A stretch of DNA of 64,000 nt from Marinicella gelatinilytica (GCF_026410405.1 NZ_JAPMLN010000009.1:1-64000), one strand, 5' to 3'. Counted from the stretch's first letter, positions 27,529 through 37,586 are shown. Made by a program: numbers and translations. The notes: generated from the letters alone by a model not told the origin.

Positions 27529-28571
27529 ATTTTGTAATTATGGCCGGCGGCACCGGAGGACATATTTTTCCCGGCATTTCACTGGCAAAAGTGTTGCAAA
27601 AAAGAGGTCACACCATTTATTGGTTAGGTGCCAAAGGCGGTATGGAAGAGCGTATTGTTAGGCAGTATGGGATTCGATTGAAGTTGTTGACTGTTAAGCC
27701 CATGCGTGGCAAAGGGATCATGCGTAAATTAACGACACCCTTTTCGTTGTTTAAAACAATGTGGCAAGCCCGTCGTTTTATGGTGAAAGAACACATTGAT
27801 GTGGCCGTTTCTATGGGCGGTTATGTGGCTGCGCCGGGTGGATTGGCCACGCGCTTTTGTGGAACACGATTGGTGGTTCATGAACAAAACAGTGTGTTTG
27901 GCATGACCAATCGCTTGTTGGCAAAACACGCTGATAAAGTTCTCACAGGTTTTGATTTGAACGGTTTATATCAGTCGCAATGGGTGGGCAATCCAGTTCG
28001 CGCATCCATTTCACGGACTGCAAAGAAAGTCGATTCCAAACAACCTTTTAATGTGTTAATCATGGGTGGATCTTTGGGTGCGCAAAGTTTAAATCGACTA
28101 CTGCCTAAGTGGCTAACAAAATATTTACATGAAGATGTTATTCGTATTTGGCACCAGTGCGGTAAGGGAAATGCCGTTCGCACCAAAGAGGCTTACGGCG
28201 ATGCCAAGGACAATGTCAGGGTTGATGACTTTATACATAACATGTCAAAAGCCTATAGTTGGGCCGATGTTTGTATCGCGCGCGCCGGCGCCTTGACATT
28301 GGCTGAGATAACAGCCATGCATATTCCGGCTTTGTTGGTGCCGTTTCCGCAAGCTGTTGATGACCACCAAACCAGAAATGCCATGTATTTAGTGAACCAT
28401 GAAGCGGCTTTAATTTGGTCAGAAAAAGATGACGAACAACAGCTATTAGCGCGCATTGAGCAATTGTTTGATGCGCAGAATCAAGCGGCCATGCGTGACG
28501 CTTTAAAAGCCATTTATAAACCGCATGTGGCCAATACCATGGCAGATATCTGTGAAGAGGTGGGTGCATGA
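27525..28571 (+). CDS. murG: Undecaprenyl-PP-MurNAc-pentapeptide GlcNAc transferase MurG
   Basis: 348 residues, GT-B fold. The N-terminal GGTGGHIFPG loop, SMGGYVAAPGG, VHEQNSVFGMTNRLLA, and the C-terminal donor-site segment RAGALTLAEITAM with PFPQAVDDHQ are all diagnostic. It makes lipid II at the inner face of the membrane. It is coupled to ftsW and murC by ATGA overlaps. Confidence 0.97.
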   Translation: MNFVIMAGGTGGHIFPGISLAKVLQKRGHTIYWLGAKGGMEERIVRQYGIRLKLLTVKPMRGKGIMRKLTTPFSLFKTMWQARRFMVKEHIDVAVSMGGYVAAPGGLATRFCGTRLVVHEQNSVFGMTNRLLAKHADKVLTGFDLNGLYQSQWVGNPVRASISRTAKKVDSKQPFNVLIMGGSLGAQSLNRLLPKWLTKYLHEDVIRIWHQCGKGNAVRTKEAYGDAKDNVRVDDFIHNMSKAYSWADVCIARAGALTLAEITAMHIPALLVPFPQAVDDHQTRNAMYLVNHEAALIWSEKDDEQQLLARIEQLFDAQNQAAMRDALKAIYKPHVANTMADICEEVGA

Positions 28572-29995
28572 GTTATTTAACACCCGAACATAAATTTGCA
28601 CGACGAATGCAGCGCATTCATCTTATCGGTATCGGTGGTTCAGGAATGTCCGGTATCGCAGAAGTTTTGCATAACCTGGATTTTAAAGTCAGCGGTTCGG
28701 ATCAACAGCAAAGCAAGGCCACAGAACGCTTAGTTAACATGGGTGTGACGGTTATGCATGAACATCTTGCGAAACACATAGAGCAAGCCGATGTGGTGGT
28801 CTATTCATCGGCGATTGCGGGTAATAATCCGGAACTAAAAGCAGCCAGAGCAGTGGCTTTGCCGGTCTTAACGCGTGCTGAAATGTTGGCTGAATTAATG
28901 CGTTTCAAAGTGGGTATTGCGGTGGCCGGTACCCATGGTAAAACCACCACCACCAGTTTGATTGCCAGTATTTTAGCAGAAGCGAAATTAGATCCGACGT
29001 TTGTTATCGGTGGCTTATTAACTGCGGCAGGCTCTCATGCCCGCTTAGGTGCCGGTGAGTACCTGGTGGCAGAAGCTGATGAGTCCGATGGGTCATTTGA
29101 ATTGTTACAGCCGGTGATGGCGGTGGTTACCAATATTGATGAAGATCACATGGACACCTTTGATAATGATATAAATGTATTGAATCAGGCGTTTAATAAT
29201 TTTATTCATCGGGTGCCTTTTTATGGTGTCACGGTTTTATGTGTTGATGATGAGCGGGTGGCAGAGTTGGCTGAAAAGGTTTCACGCCATAAAATCACAT
29301 ACGGAATGTCACCAAATGCGCAAGTGCGTGCCGTCAATATACAACAACACCATCAATTCATGGATTTTGATGTCGAATTTGAAGGTAAGCGAATGTTATC
29401 GTCTGTGCGTTTAAATATTCCCGGTGAATACAATGTACTCAATGCCTTAGCGGCCATTTCAGTGGCTTTGGAACTGGACGTGGATGCGGCTGCCATGAAT
29501 CGCGCTTTGGCACAATTTACAGGTGTTGGCAGACGCTTTAATATTCACCGGCTTCCGGCACCTGCTGGTGGTGAATTGACGTTGATTGATGATTATGCCC
29601 ATCATCCCACGGCAGTTGCCGCTGTGATTGCTGCTTGCCGTGATGGCTGGCCCGAACAACGGTTGGTGGTGGTTTTCCAACCTCATCGTTACAGCCGAAC
29701 GCGGGACTTATTTGATGAGTTCAGTGATGTGCTGAATGATGCCGATGTGCTGGTTTTAAGTGAAGTGTATGCTGCCGGAGAAAAGGAAATTTCCGGTGCT
29801 GGCGCGGTGGATTTAAGCCGAAGCATTCGAAATCGAGGAAAATTGGATCCCATTTTTGTTCAGGATATAGAACAAGTTCCGGAGACCTTAGCGCATTTGT
29901 TAAAAGCCAATGATGTGGTGCTGATGATTGGTGCCGGGTCCATCGGTGCCGTTATTCAAACCATGGTTGTTAATCAAGGAGCCTATCATGACTAA
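28568..29995 (+). CDS. murC: UDP-MurNAc:L-alanine ligase MurC
   Basis: 475 residues. A Rossmann start (HLIGIGGSGMSGIAEVL) is followed by the ligase P-loop GTHGKTTTTSL (about 120) and the DDYAHHPTAV segment of the C-terminal domain. It adds the first amino acid of the stem peptide. Its end overlaps the ddl start by 8 bases (ATGACTAA). Confidence 0.97.
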   Translation: MSYLTPEHKFARRMQRIHLIGIGGSGMSGIAEVLHNLDFKVSGSDQQQSKATERLVNMGVTVMHEHLAKHIEQADVVVYSSAIAGNNPELKAARAVALPVLTRAEMLAELMRFKVGIAVAGTHGKTTTTSLIASILAEAKLDPTFVIGGLLTAAGSHARLGAGEYLVAEADESDGSFELLQPVMAVVTNIDEDHMDTFDNDINVLNQAFNNFIHRVPFYGVTVLCVDDERVAELAEKVSRHKITYGMSPNAQVRAVNIQQHHQFMDFDVEFEGKRMLSSVRLNIPGEYNVLNALAAISVALELDVDAAAMNRALAQFTGVGRRFNIHRLPAPAGGELTLIDDYAHHPTAVAAVIAACRDGWPEQRLVVVFQPHRYSRTRDLFDEFSDVLNDADVLVLSEVYAAGEKEISGAGAVDLSRSIRNRGKLDPIFVQDIEQVPETLAHLLKANDVVLMIGAGSIGAVIQTMVVNQGAYHD

Positions 29996-30887
29996 ACGAA
30001 TTGCATTACTTATGGGTGGACACAGTGCCGAACGTGAAGTCTCTTTGAGTTCCGGGCATGCGGTGGCAGCTGCCATTAAGGAATTGGGTTATGAGGTAAT
30101 TTGTGTTAACGATGTTAATGAACTTAAGGCATTGTCCAAACATGACATTGATTTGGTTTTTAATTTGTTGCATGGCGCCGATGGCGAAGACGGTCAATTG
30201 GCGGCTTGGTTGGCCTTGGAAGGTTTAACCTATACCGGTTGTGACTATGTGGGTGCCTGCTTAAGTTGGCATAAACACATTGCCAAAACCTTGGTGGCAC
30301 AGCAAGGTATATTAACACCGCCTTTCCAAATATTAACTTCACCCGAACAGTTGATCATCGATGCGGCAGAAGGGCCATGGATTGTTAAGCCCGCCAGTGA
30401 AGGTTCCAGTGTTGGCCTAACCAAGGTCAACCACAGTGATGACCTGGCCGATGTGGTGAAGCATGCCTTTAACCTCACGAATCAGGTTTTGGTGGAGGCC
30501 TATGTATCGGGCACAGAATGTACAGTGGGTATGGTCGGTAAGGATATTTTACCGGTGGTGAGCATTGAACCGGCCGGCGAGCTATATGATTATGAGGCTA
30601 AATATAACAGTAGCAGTACCCGCTACCATTGTCCGCCATCTTTTTCCAAAGCTTTGCAAAGACAATTACAGGCCGATACCCAACAAATTTTTGAAACCTT
30701 GCAAATCTCAGGTTGGGGCCGGGTGGACTTTATTGTGGATGAAGCCGGACGACGCTGGTTTTTGGAGGTGAATACCACGCCGGGTATGACCGCCACCAGT
30801 TTGTTGCCCAAAGCAGCCAAAGTCCATGGTTGGGATTTTAACCGTTTGGTGGCTGAAATTATTAAAACCGGGTGGCATCATGAGTAA
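29988..30887 (+). CDS. ddl: D-alanine--D-alanine ligase
   Basis: 299 residues from the ATG at 29988 (MTKRIALLMGGHSAEREVSL); longer in-frame starts inside murC are unlikely. It is an ATP-grasp enzyme with landmarks LHGADGEDG, IVKPASEGSSVGL, YNSSSTRYHCP and FLEVNTTPGMT. It supplies the dipeptide used by MurF. The size fits the short DdlB type found in division clusters. It overlaps ftsQ by 8 bases (ATGAGTAA). Confidence 0.96.
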   Translation: MTKRIALLMGGHSAEREVSLSSGHAVAAAIKELGYEVICVNDVNELKALSKHDIDLVFNLLHGADGEDGQLAAWLALEGLTYTGCDYVGACLSWHKHIAKTLVAQQGILTPPFQILTSPEQLIIDAAEGPWIVKPASEGSSVGLTKVNHSDDLADVVKHAFNLTNQVLVEAYVSGTECTVGMVGKDILPVVSIEPAGELYDYEAKYNSSSTRYHCPPSFSKALQRQLQADTQQIFETLQISGWGRVDFIVDEAGRRWFLEVNTTPGMTATSLLPKAAKVHGWDFNRLVAEIIKTGWHHE

Positions 30888-31626
30888 GATTGCGCAGCTC
30901 ATTTTGATTTTCAGTCTGTTGACACTGCTGTTGGTGTCAGCATTAATGAGTGGTTTGATACATTCTGAGCGTTGGGAAATTAAACAGGTGGAAGTGGCAG
31001 CAGAATATCAACGTGTAACTGCCGAGCAAGTTAGATTGGTGGTGAAAAAAACCGGAGAAAGGTCTTTTTTTAGATTGGATACTGATCAAGTCAAAAATGC
31101 GTTGAAGTCACTCAATTGGGTGCGTGAAGCCCATGTAGTGAAACAGTGGCCTGATAGTTTAAAAGTTACTTTGGTTGAACATCAACCCAAAGCCATATGG
31201 AACGATCGTCAATTAATTAATCAGCGTGGTGAGTTGTTTGATGTGGAACGTATTGATGATGTTGCCGGTTTGCCAAAACTCTATGCACCGGACAACCAGG
31301 CGGATCAAATTTATAAAATGTTTATCCGGTTTAATCGTTTGTTACAGCCGGTAGGTCATGAAATAGCCACCGCACAAGTTAGTCAGCGTGGTGGGTGGCA
31401 ACTGGAGTTGCGCAACGGTTTGCAAATAAATTTGGGCAATGAGCAGCAAGAGGCACGTGCTTTGCGGTTAGCCGACACTTGGCAGTCCATGGTGCGTACC
31501 AGTCAACAATCACCGCAGCGTATTGACTTACGTTACAGTAATGGCTACGTGGTGCAATGGCATCCCGGAAACAATGAACAGCAACCATCACCAGCTCAGC
31601 TTCAAGATCAGGAGGTCAGCTCATGA
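30880..31626 (+). CDS. ftsQ: Cell division protein FtsQ
   Basis: 248 residues from the ATG at 30880 inside the ddl stop. A membrane span at about 5-25 is followed by the POTRA domain (WEIKQVEVAAEYQRVTAEQV ..) and the beta domain (WVREAHVVKQWPDSLKVTL is the conserved FtsQ block). The tail is Gln/Pro rich. It scaffolds FtsL and FtsB at the divisome. It ends in an ATGA overlap with ftsA. Confidence 0.94.
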   Translation: MSKIAQLILIFSLLTLLLVSALMSGLIHSERWEIKQVEVAAEYQRVTAEQVRLVVKKTGERSFFRLDTDQVKNALKSLNWVREAHVVKQWPDSLKVTLVEHQPKAIWNDRQLINQRGELFDVERIDDVAGLPKLYAPDNQADQIYKMFIRFNRLLQPVGHEIATAQVSQRGGWQLELRNGLQINLGNEQQEARALRLADTWQSMVRTSQQSPQRIDLRYSNGYVVQWHPGNNEQQPSPAQLQDQEVSS

Positions 31627-32849
31627 AGGTTAAGAAAAATGACAGTAAATTACAGGTCGGTTTAGATATTGGCACGTCAAAAGTGGTGGCCATTGTCGGT
31701 GAAGTTCACGGTGATGGCTCCATGGAAGTGGTGGGCATCGGTTCATCACCATCACGGGGCTTAAAACGTGGCGTGGTGGTTGATATCGAATCAACCGTTC
31801 AGTCCATTAAACGCGCCATTGAAGAAGCGGAATTAATGGCCGGTTGTGAAATTCAGTCGGTGTTTGTCGGTATTTCAGGCAGTCATATTCGCAGCATTAA
31901 TTCTGATGGCATCGTTGCCATTAAAGATAAAGAAGTCAGTAAGACTGATGTGGAAAAAGTCTTGGATGCCGCCAGGGCGGTGGCCATTCCCAATGATCAA
32001 AAAGTGCTACATGTTTTGCCGCAAGAATATGTCATTGATGGACAAGATGGCATCCGTCATCCTGTGGGCATGTCCGGCGTGCGATTAGAAGCGCGGGTTC
32101 ACTTGATTATCGGCTCAGACAGTGCCTCTCAAAACATCAATAAATGTGTTGCGCGTTGTGGTTTGTCCGTTGATCAATTAATTGTGGAGCAGCTGGCTTC
32201 TGCCACCGCGGTATTAACAGAAGATGAAAAAGAACTGGGTGTCTGTATGGTGGATATCGGTGCCGGAAAAACCGATATCGCGGTATTTACCCAAGGTGCC
32301 ATTCGCCATGTGTCGACGATTCCCATTGCCGGTGATCAGGTCACCAATGATATTGCTGTGTCAATGCGAACACCAACCCAACATGCTGAAGACATTAAGT
32401 TGAAATACGCCTGTGCGTTGCGTCAATTGGCGTCGGCTGAAGAGACCATTTCAGTGCCCAGTGTCGGTGATCGTTCACCACGCAGATTGGCACGTCAAAC
32501 ACTGGCAGAAGTGGTGGAACCGCGTTATGAAGAATTATTCAGTTTAGTTCAGGCCGATCTGCAACGCAGCGGCTACATCGATTTAATTGCTGCCGGTATT
32601 GTGTTAACCGGCGGTGCTGCCCGTATGGAAGGGGCTGTGGAGCTGGCCGAAGAGGTGTTTCATGTGCCCGTCCGTTTGGGCGTGCCGGTGGGTGTCACCG
32701 GTTTAAAAGAGGTTGTCAATAATCCGGTCCATGCCACGGGCGTCGGGTTATTGCAATATGGTAGCAACAGTGATTTTGTTGCCGATAATTTTACGGAGTC
32801 AGAAACCTGGCTTCATAAATTTAAAAAGTGGTTTCTGGGCGATTATTAA
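31623..32849 (+). CDS. ftsA: Cell division protein FtsA
   Basis: 408 residues, actin-like ATPase. GLDIGTSKVVAIVGE opens the fold; VDIGAGKTDIAVF and ILTGGAARMEG-like VLTGGAARMEG are the phosphate-binding loops. The C-terminal WLHKFKKWFLGDY is the amphipathic membrane-targeting helix. It ties FtsZ filaments to the membrane. A 37-base gap with a strong GGAGGT ribosome site leads to ftsZ. Confidence 0.97.
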   Translation: MKVKKNDSKLQVGLDIGTSKVVAIVGEVHGDGSMEVVGIGSSPSRGLKRGVVVDIESTVQSIKRAIEEAELMAGCEIQSVFVGISGSHIRSINSDGIVAIKDKEVSKTDVEKVLDAARAVAIPNDQKVLHVLPQEYVIDGQDGIRHPVGMSGVRLEARVHLIIGSDSASQNINKCVARCGLSVDQLIVEQLASATAVLTEDEKELGVCMVDIGAGKTDIAVFTQGAIRHVSTIPIAGDQVTNDIAVSMRTPTQHAEDIKLKYACALRQLASAEETISVPSVGDRSPRRLARQTLAEVVEPRYEELFSLVQADLQRSGYIDLIAAGIVLTGGAARMEGAVELAEEVFHVPVRLGVPVGVTGLKEVVNNPVHATGVGLLQYGSNSDFVADNFTESETWLHKFKKWFLGDY

Positions 32850-32886
32850 TCGCTGAAATTAAAAGTAATTTTGGAGGTATATTGAT

Positions 32887-34053
32887 ATGTTTGAATTAAT
32901 GGAAAACGATAGCATCGGCGCAGTCATTAAAGTGATTGGAGTTGGTGGCGGCGGTGGTAACACGGTGCAACAGATGGTGGATGCCAATATTGATGGTGTT
33001 GAATTTATCTGCGCCAACACCGATATGCAGGCATTGGAAAAAACCAACTGCAAAAATGTGATCCGCATCGGTCAAAATGTGACCAAAGGCTTAGGCGCCG
33101 GTGCCAATCCTGAAGTCGGTCGACAAGCCGCTTTGGAAGACACTGAGCGTTTAAAAGAAAGCTTACAAGACACTGACATGGTTTTTATCACAGCCGGTAT
33201 GGGCGGTGGAACCGGAACCGGTGCAGCCCCCGTGATTGCCCAAATTGCGAAAGAAATGGGTATTTTAACGGTGGCCGTGGTGACCAAACCATTTCCTTTT
33301 GAAGGTAAGCGTCGAATGGATGTGGCCAACAAAGGTATTCAGGATTTAGAGCAGCATGTGGACTCTTTAATTACCATTCCTAATGGTAAACTGCTTACCC
33401 ACTTTGGTCGTGATGTGACCTTGCTCAACGCCTTTAAAGCGGCCAATGATGTATTACAAGGCGCGGTACAAGGCATTGCTGAACTAATCACTTGTCCCGG
33501 ACTCGTGAATGTTGACTTTGCCGACGTACGCACTGTGATGAGTGAAATGGGTATGGCGATGATGGGCTCCGGTTCCGGTAAAGGTGATGACCGCGCTGCG
33601 GCTGCCACTGAATTGGCCATGAATTCACCTTTACTCGAAGACATTGATATGCACGGCGCCAATGGTGTACTGGTGAATATCACTGCAGGCATGGATCTCA
33701 CCATTGGTGAATACGATGAAATCGGTGATTTAATCAAAGAATATGCCTCTGATGAGGCCACTGTGGTGGTCGGAACATCCATTGATATGGAAATGAAAGA
33801 TGAGATTCGTGTGACTGTGGTTGCCACGGGTTTAAATAAAACGGCCAAGAAAAAACAATTCAAAGCTGTTGAGATTGTTCGTGAAGCCACCAATAATCAG
33901 CCTGAGCAACCATTACGTGCCACCCGAGATGATGACAACGCTTCAAAAAATACCGGTCATGCCGTCATCGATAAACTCAGGGGTGATGACAGTGCCCAAG
34001 AGTCCGATGACTATTTGGATATTCCAACGTTTTTAAGAAACCAGTTGGATTAA
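32887..34053 (+). CDS. ftsZ: Cell division protein FtsZ
   Basis: 388 residues, tubulin-like GTPase. The signature [13 protein letters not shown] and the N-terminal [10 protein letters not shown] loop are intact. After a variable linker the conserved C-terminal peptide DIPTFLRNQ, which binds FtsA and ZipA, is present. The ribosome site GGAGGT is the strongest in the cluster, in keeping with high expression. A 219-base gap with hairpins separates it from lpxC. Confidence 0.98.
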   Translation: MFELMENDSIGAVIKVIGVGGGGGNTVQQMVDANIDGVEFICANTDMQALEKTNCKNVIRIGQNVTKGLGAGANPEVGRQAALEDTERLKESLQDTDMVFITAGMGGGTGTGAAPVIAQIAKEMGILTVAVVTKPFPFEGKRRMDVANKGIQDLEQHVDSLITIPNGKLLTHFGRDVTLLNAFKAANDVLQGAVQGIAELITCPGLVNVDFADVRTVMSEMGMAMMGSGSGKGDDRAAAATELAMNSPLLEDIDMHGANGVLVNITAGMDLTIGEYDEIGDLIKEYASDEATVVVGTSIDMEMKDEIRVTVVATGLNKTAKKKQFKAVEIVREATNNQPEQPLRATRDDDNASKNTGHAVIDKLRGDDSAQESDDYLDIPTFLRNQLD

Positions 34054-34121
34054 GTGGCGGTTTTAAATCGAATGTGATTGTTATTTTGTCAGATACCATA
34101 ACTGATGTTTCGATTGGTTAC

Positions 34122-34197
34122 TGGGGTGTGGGCGTACCTCCCGCTGCACCCCATGTGACTTGTCGCTTAAATGTCACAAACGTTGTTTTAAAACAAC
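34122..34197. other. Hairpin and 16-bp perfect palindrome between ftsZ and lpxC
   Basis: TGGGGTG (34122-34128) pairs with CACCCCA (34147-34153). Further on, GTTGTTTTAAAACAAC (34182-34197) is a perfect 16-base palindrome, ending 7 bases before the lpxC -35. The hairpin lacks a T-run, so termination is uncertain; the palindrome could be an operator. Confidence 0.45.
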
Positions 34198-34204
34198 AAA
34201 ACAC

Positions 34205-34232
34205 TTGTTAGATGAGTGATTTATGATACAAT
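34205..34232 (+). promoter_or_regulatory. Probable lpxC promoter
   Basis: TTGTTA (34205-34210), 16 bases, TACAAT (34227-34232), 40 bases before the lpxC ATG. Confidence 0.5.
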
Positions 34233-34272
34233 CGGCAAAAATTGACCCTTTAAAGGCAGCATACAGTCTTAT

Positions 34273-35184
34273 ATGATTGCACAACAAACACTAAAAAATA
34301 CTGTCCGCGCCACCGGCGTAGGCATTCATTCAGGCCAAAAAGTATTCATTACTTTACAACCCGCACCCGTTAATACCGGCATTGTGTTCCGACGCGTTGA
34401 TTACAAACGACCCGTGGCCATTGAGTCAAATGCACTCAATGTGGGCGAAACCAGTATGTCAACTACATTGGTTAAAAATGGCGTAAAAGTGGGTACCGTT
34501 GAACATTTAATGGCGGCTTTTGCCGGCATGAACATTGACAACTGTTATGTGGATTTAAGTGCTTCAGAAGTGCCGGTGATGGATGGTTCTTCCGGGCCTT
34601 TTGTGTTTTTAATACAGTCTGCCGGTATCAAGCAACAAAAAGCAGCCCGTCAATTTATAAAGATAAAAAAAGAAGTCAAAATCGAAATGGAAGATAAGTA
34701 TGCCTTGCTGAAACCCGGTAATGGCAGTCGCTATTCGTTTGAGATTGAATTTGATCACCCGGCTTTTGAAGACCATTGTCGTTATGCCGACATTGACTTA
34801 AACAGTCAATCTTTTATCAAAGAAGTGTCTCGCGCCCGTACTTTTGGTTTCATGCGTGATATTGAGATGCTGAGAAGTCATAACCTTGGTTTAGGCGGTA
34901 GTATGGATAATGCCATCGTTTTGGATGATTATCGGGTACTCAATAATGATGGCTTACGGTATGAATCTGAGTTTGTTAAACACAAGCTCTTAGACGCCAT
35001 AGGTGACATCTACCAATTGGGTCACCCCATCATCGGTTCATTTCACGGTTATAAATCAGGTCATGCCTTAAATAACGAGTTGGCTCGGGCTTTACTGGCT
35101 GATGAATCCGCCTATGAGTTGGTGACTTTTGAAGGCAAAAAAGACCGACCCACAGAGATGTTACCCAGTTATCTCACTTCTTAA
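34273..35184 (+). CDS. lpxC: UDP-3-O-acyl-N-acetylglucosamine deacetylase LpxC
   Basis: 303 residues. It is the zinc deacetylase of the committed lipid A step; [15 protein letters not shown] and [11 protein letters not shown] carry the His/His/Asp zinc ligands, and [12 protein letters not shown] holds the catalytic His. It confirms an LPS-containing outer membrane. Its position after ftsZ is the gammaproteobacterial norm. secA, the frequent next gene, is not here. Confidence 0.97.
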   Translation: MIAQQTLKNTVRATGVGIHSGQKVFITLQPAPVNTGIVFRRVDYKRPVAIESNALNVGETSMSTTLVKNGVKVGTVEHLMAAFAGMNIDNCYVDLSASEVPVMDGSSGPFVFLIQSAGIKQQKAARQFIKIKKEVKIEMEDKYALLKPGNGSRYSFEIEFDHPAFEDHCRYADIDLNSQSFIKEVSRARTFGFMRDIEMLRSHNLGLGGSMDNAIVLDDYRVLNNDGLRYESEFVKHKLLDAIGDIYQLGHPIIGSFHGYKSGHALNNELARALLADESAYELVTFEGKKDRPTEMLPSYLTS

Positions 35185-35241
35185 TAGATCTTATCACTAA
35201 AATGTTGCACATCGGTATTATTCTGATCCGGTGGTTAAGTT

Positions 35242-36012
35242 TTAATCGAGTTGTGATTTAGCAAAATCGATATCAAGCGCTTGCACCGTATCCAATGGTT
35301 CCATCTCAGCAGCTTGCTGGTAAAGTTGCGTGGCTCTTGACACCGCATCTTTAGCCTTCAGTAAAATATGAACATTACCGGCTTCAATCAGATTAATGGG
35401 GGTTGCTGCCAATGCCAATGCTTTTTCACAGTGTTCCAAGGCAGTTTTACTCTTCGCACCGTAAGTAATGCCACCCAAGGTAGCCCCCACTTTATTAATT
35501 ACCTCGGCATGATAAAGTGCCAGAGCAATATGTGCTTCTGCATGATCCGGTTGATGTTCAAGTACGGTTGCTAAGCGTTTTTTGATTTTTCCGCCAAATC
35601 CTTGGTGCAGGGCTTTGGTTATAGAAATGGTTTGTGAGTATCGTCCCATAGCCACTGCCGTGGTAAATTCACAATTATAATCAAAATGAGCACCTTCACT
35701 GGTTTCAATACCGTATTCATAAGCCAAATGGAGTAAACGCTCGGAGGTTTTATCATCTTCACAGACATAATCGGTGTATGCCACAACTGCACGAATAACC
35801 ACCGGCAAACCCTTGCTGCCTAAAGATCGGCCTAACCGCACAGCTTCAGCGAAGTCGCCATTATGATAAGCCAGCCAAGCATCCAACAAATCACCGGAGG
35901 GAACAGCAGCTAAGTCAGCGGCATGTAAATGTTTCCAAACATTCTTCAGATCTGTCTTTGTTAAGGTTGTGGTAAAAGCAGGATCGGTGGGGTGCCATTC
36001 ATTTATTTTCAT
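35242..36012 (-). CDS. TPR-like hypothetical protein
   Basis: 256 residues from the ATG at 36012 (MKINEWHPTDPAF); a longer frame to 36093 has an implausible N-terminus. It is mostly helical with TPR-like repeats: LLDAWLAYHNGDFAEAVRLG, PDHAEAHIALALYHAEVI, ALEHCEKALALA and AVSRATQLYQQAAEMEP. There is no signal peptide, so it should be cytoplasmic. The family is not recognised more narrowly; TPR proteins act as protein-binding scaffolds. It is transcribed divergently from the phasin gene with 99 bases between them. Confidence 0.7.
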   Translation of the reverse strand: MKINEWHPTDPAFTTTLTKTDLKNVWKHLHAADLAAVPSGDLLDAWLAYHNGDFAEAVRLGRSLGSKGLPVVIRAVVAYTDYVCEDDKTSERLLHLAYEYGIETSEGAHFDYNCEFTTAVAMGRYSQTISITKALHQGFGGKIKKRLATVLEHQPDHAEAHIALALYHAEVINKVGATLGGITYGAKSKTALEHCEKALALAATPINLIEAGNVHILLKAKDAVSRATQLYQQAAEMEPLDTVQALDIDFAKSQLD

Positions 36013-36111
36013 AATTTTTATTCTATTATCCGTGTTTAGTGTGTTTACTCTATAGACATTGATTATGATACCCATATTAGTTAAAAAACACAATCAAGTG
36101 AGGATCAAAAA

Positions 36112-36513
36112 ATGAATACGAACCAAGTTAAAGAATCAGCCAAAAATATTTACTTAGCCGGTATGGGTGCCGTATCAATGGCTCAAGAAGAAGCCGTTAA
36201 AGTGTACTCAAAAAGCTCTAAAGAAAGTCAGAAGTTTTACAACCAACTGATTAAAGAAGGCAAAAAGTTTGAAAAAAAATCTAAAAAATCAGTGAATGAA
36301 ACCACTGAATTGGCAGAAAAGAAAGTCAAAGGCTTAAAAGCCTATGCCAACGAGCAAGTTGAGAAAATTGAGAGAATGTTTGAAGCCCGCGTGGAAAATG
36401 CATTACATAAACTGGATATTCCAACCGGTGAAGACATGGACAAACTCAGCAAAAAAATTGATGCATTAACCAAAGAAATCAAAAAATTAGAAAAAATCGA
36501 AACATCAGCCTAA
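36112..36513 (+). CDS. Phasin family (PHA granule-associated) protein
   Basis: 133 residues, Lys/Glu/Ala rich and helical. SAKNIYLAGMGAVSMAQEEA matches the phasin N-terminus (..IWLAGLGAYAKAQ..). The central LIKEGKKFEKKSKK and the C-terminal LDIPTGEDMDKLSKKIDALT coiled coil match the PhaI/PhaF type of phasin. Phasins coat polyhydroxyalkanoate granules. No PHA synthase is in the window. A GTGAGGA ribosome site precedes the ATG, and a terminator follows the gene. Confidence 0.85.
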   Translation: MNTNQVKESAKNIYLAGMGAVSMAQEEAVKVYSKSSKESQKFYNQLIKEGKKFEKKSKKSVNETTELAEKKVKGLKAYANEQVEKIERMFEARVENALHKLDIPTGEDMDKLSKKIDALTKEIKKLEKIETSA

Positions 36514-36539
36514 ATCGTTGATTAATACCTTGTCCCCCA

Positions 36540-36570
36540 AACAGTAGCCAAGGATGGTTGCTGTTTTTTT
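36540..36570 (+). terminator. Rho-independent terminator of the phasin gene
   Basis: AACAGTAGCCA (36540-36550) pairs with TGGTTGCTGTT (36555-36565), with two G-U pairs in RNA, followed by a T-run. Confidence 0.88.
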
Positions 36571-36641
36571 TGTGAGCCTTTTTTCCCTTGAAAATGTTAC
36601 AATAAGCATCATCTTAAGGTCACTCCAATTTTTTTAGAATA

Positions 36642-36968
36642 ATGTCCCTAAAACTTACAGAACAAGCTGCCAATCGTATTCAACATTTTTTACAGCAAGA
36701 TGAACACGCCATAGGCTTTCGCGTGAAAATTAAAAAAATGGGTTGTTCCGGATGGGGCTACGATGTCAGTATTGCACATCATAAACAGGATGATGACACG
36801 ACTTTTGAAGACCGTGGAATTACCTTGATTGTGCCGCGACAAGATTTAGACAAAGTCAAAGGCACCACCATCGATTATGAGAAACAAGGCATTAATCAAA
36901 TTTTTGTTTATAAAAACCCCAATGCCACGGGCTCGTGTGGTTGTGGTGAGAGTTTCACCACCAATTAA
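36642..36968 (+). CDS. IscA/HesB-like iron-sulfur assembly protein
   Basis: 108 residues, full length for A-type carriers. LTEQAANRIQHFLQ is the usual start; the three conserved cysteines are C35 (MGCSGWGY) and C99/C101 (GSCGCGESF). A-type proteins bind iron or a cluster and pass it to target enzymes. It stands alone with no isc or suf genes around, so IscA, SufA or ErpA cannot be chosen on context. GCSGWGY is close to the SufA/IscA style. Confidence 0.9.
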   Translation: MSLKLTEQAANRIQHFLQQDEHAIGFRVKIKKMGCSGWGYDVSIAHHKQDDDTTFEDRGITLIVPRQDLDKVKGTTIDYEKQGINQIFVYKNPNATGSCGCGESFTTN

Positions 36969-36998
36969 TCTCGGTTTCTCATTTAACCCGACTTCTGT

Positions 36999-37514
36999 TT
37001 AACATTGACCGGATTCAGCCACCCGTGGGCGACCGACATTATTGACAATCACTGTCTTAGCATGATCGTCACCTCGCAAATCACAAAAACGAATCGATAG
37101 ATTTGTTCCCGGTGATGATCCTAAGCGATCATAACGAATTTTCTGGCGGTAAACAGATGCCACCGCTTTCAATGATTCTTGCATGGCTTGTTCAGTGGTT
37201 AAAATGATTTCATTATTATCCAGTTGACGATTTTGATTATCATCCTTAAAAACCAACCAACCTTTGTGCCAAAAACTGTCTGCATCACATTCTTTCAATG
37301 ATACGCTGGGACATAAAATAACATGGCTACCGTAAATAATGCTTTGATTACGTGCAAAATGTAAACTGCTAATCAGACGATTGATTTCTGTGGTCATTAT
37401 TTTATTGTGCTTAAATGCTTGATAATTAGGGACTGCATAGCCGGTTAAGATAGTAATAACTGCCAATGCAATCATCATTTCAATTAAAGTAAATCCTGAT
37501 GGTTTGTGTGACAT
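36999..37514 (-). CDS. GspH/FimT-type pseudopilin
   Basis: 171 residues. A type III (prepilin) signal is present: a short basic leader, then G|FTLIEMMIALAVITILTGYAVP with the conserved Glu at position +5. The C-terminal domain has two Cys pairs' worth of residues (LCPSVSLKEC; FCDLRGDD; SGQC) typical of the GspH/FimT fold. Such minor pseudopilins prime type IV pili or T2SS pseudopili; FimT proteins can bind DNA for uptake. Its isolation from gspC-F and from other pilin genes, and its pairing with ssb across a shared repeat array, hint at DNA uptake. Confidence 0.88.
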   Translation of the reverse strand: MSHKPSGFTLIEMMIALAVITILTGYAVPNYQAFKHNKIMTTEINRLISSLHFARNQSIIYGSHVILCPSVSLKECDADSFWHKGWLVFKDDNQNRQLDNNEIILTTEQAMQESLKAVASVYRQKIRYDRLGSSPGTNLSIRFCDLRGDDHAKTVIVNNVGRPRVAESGQC

Positions 37515-37586
37515 AACGCCTCCCTGATGTTGATTTGATAACGAGTGTGTTTAAATTATGCGCGTTTTAAAACTAACCATCTGCCG

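Noticed and set aside
33339-33893. 184-codon frame antisense to ftsZ
   Set aside because: It is fully inside ftsZ, and its Ser/Thr/Pro-rich translation is typical of antisense shadows.
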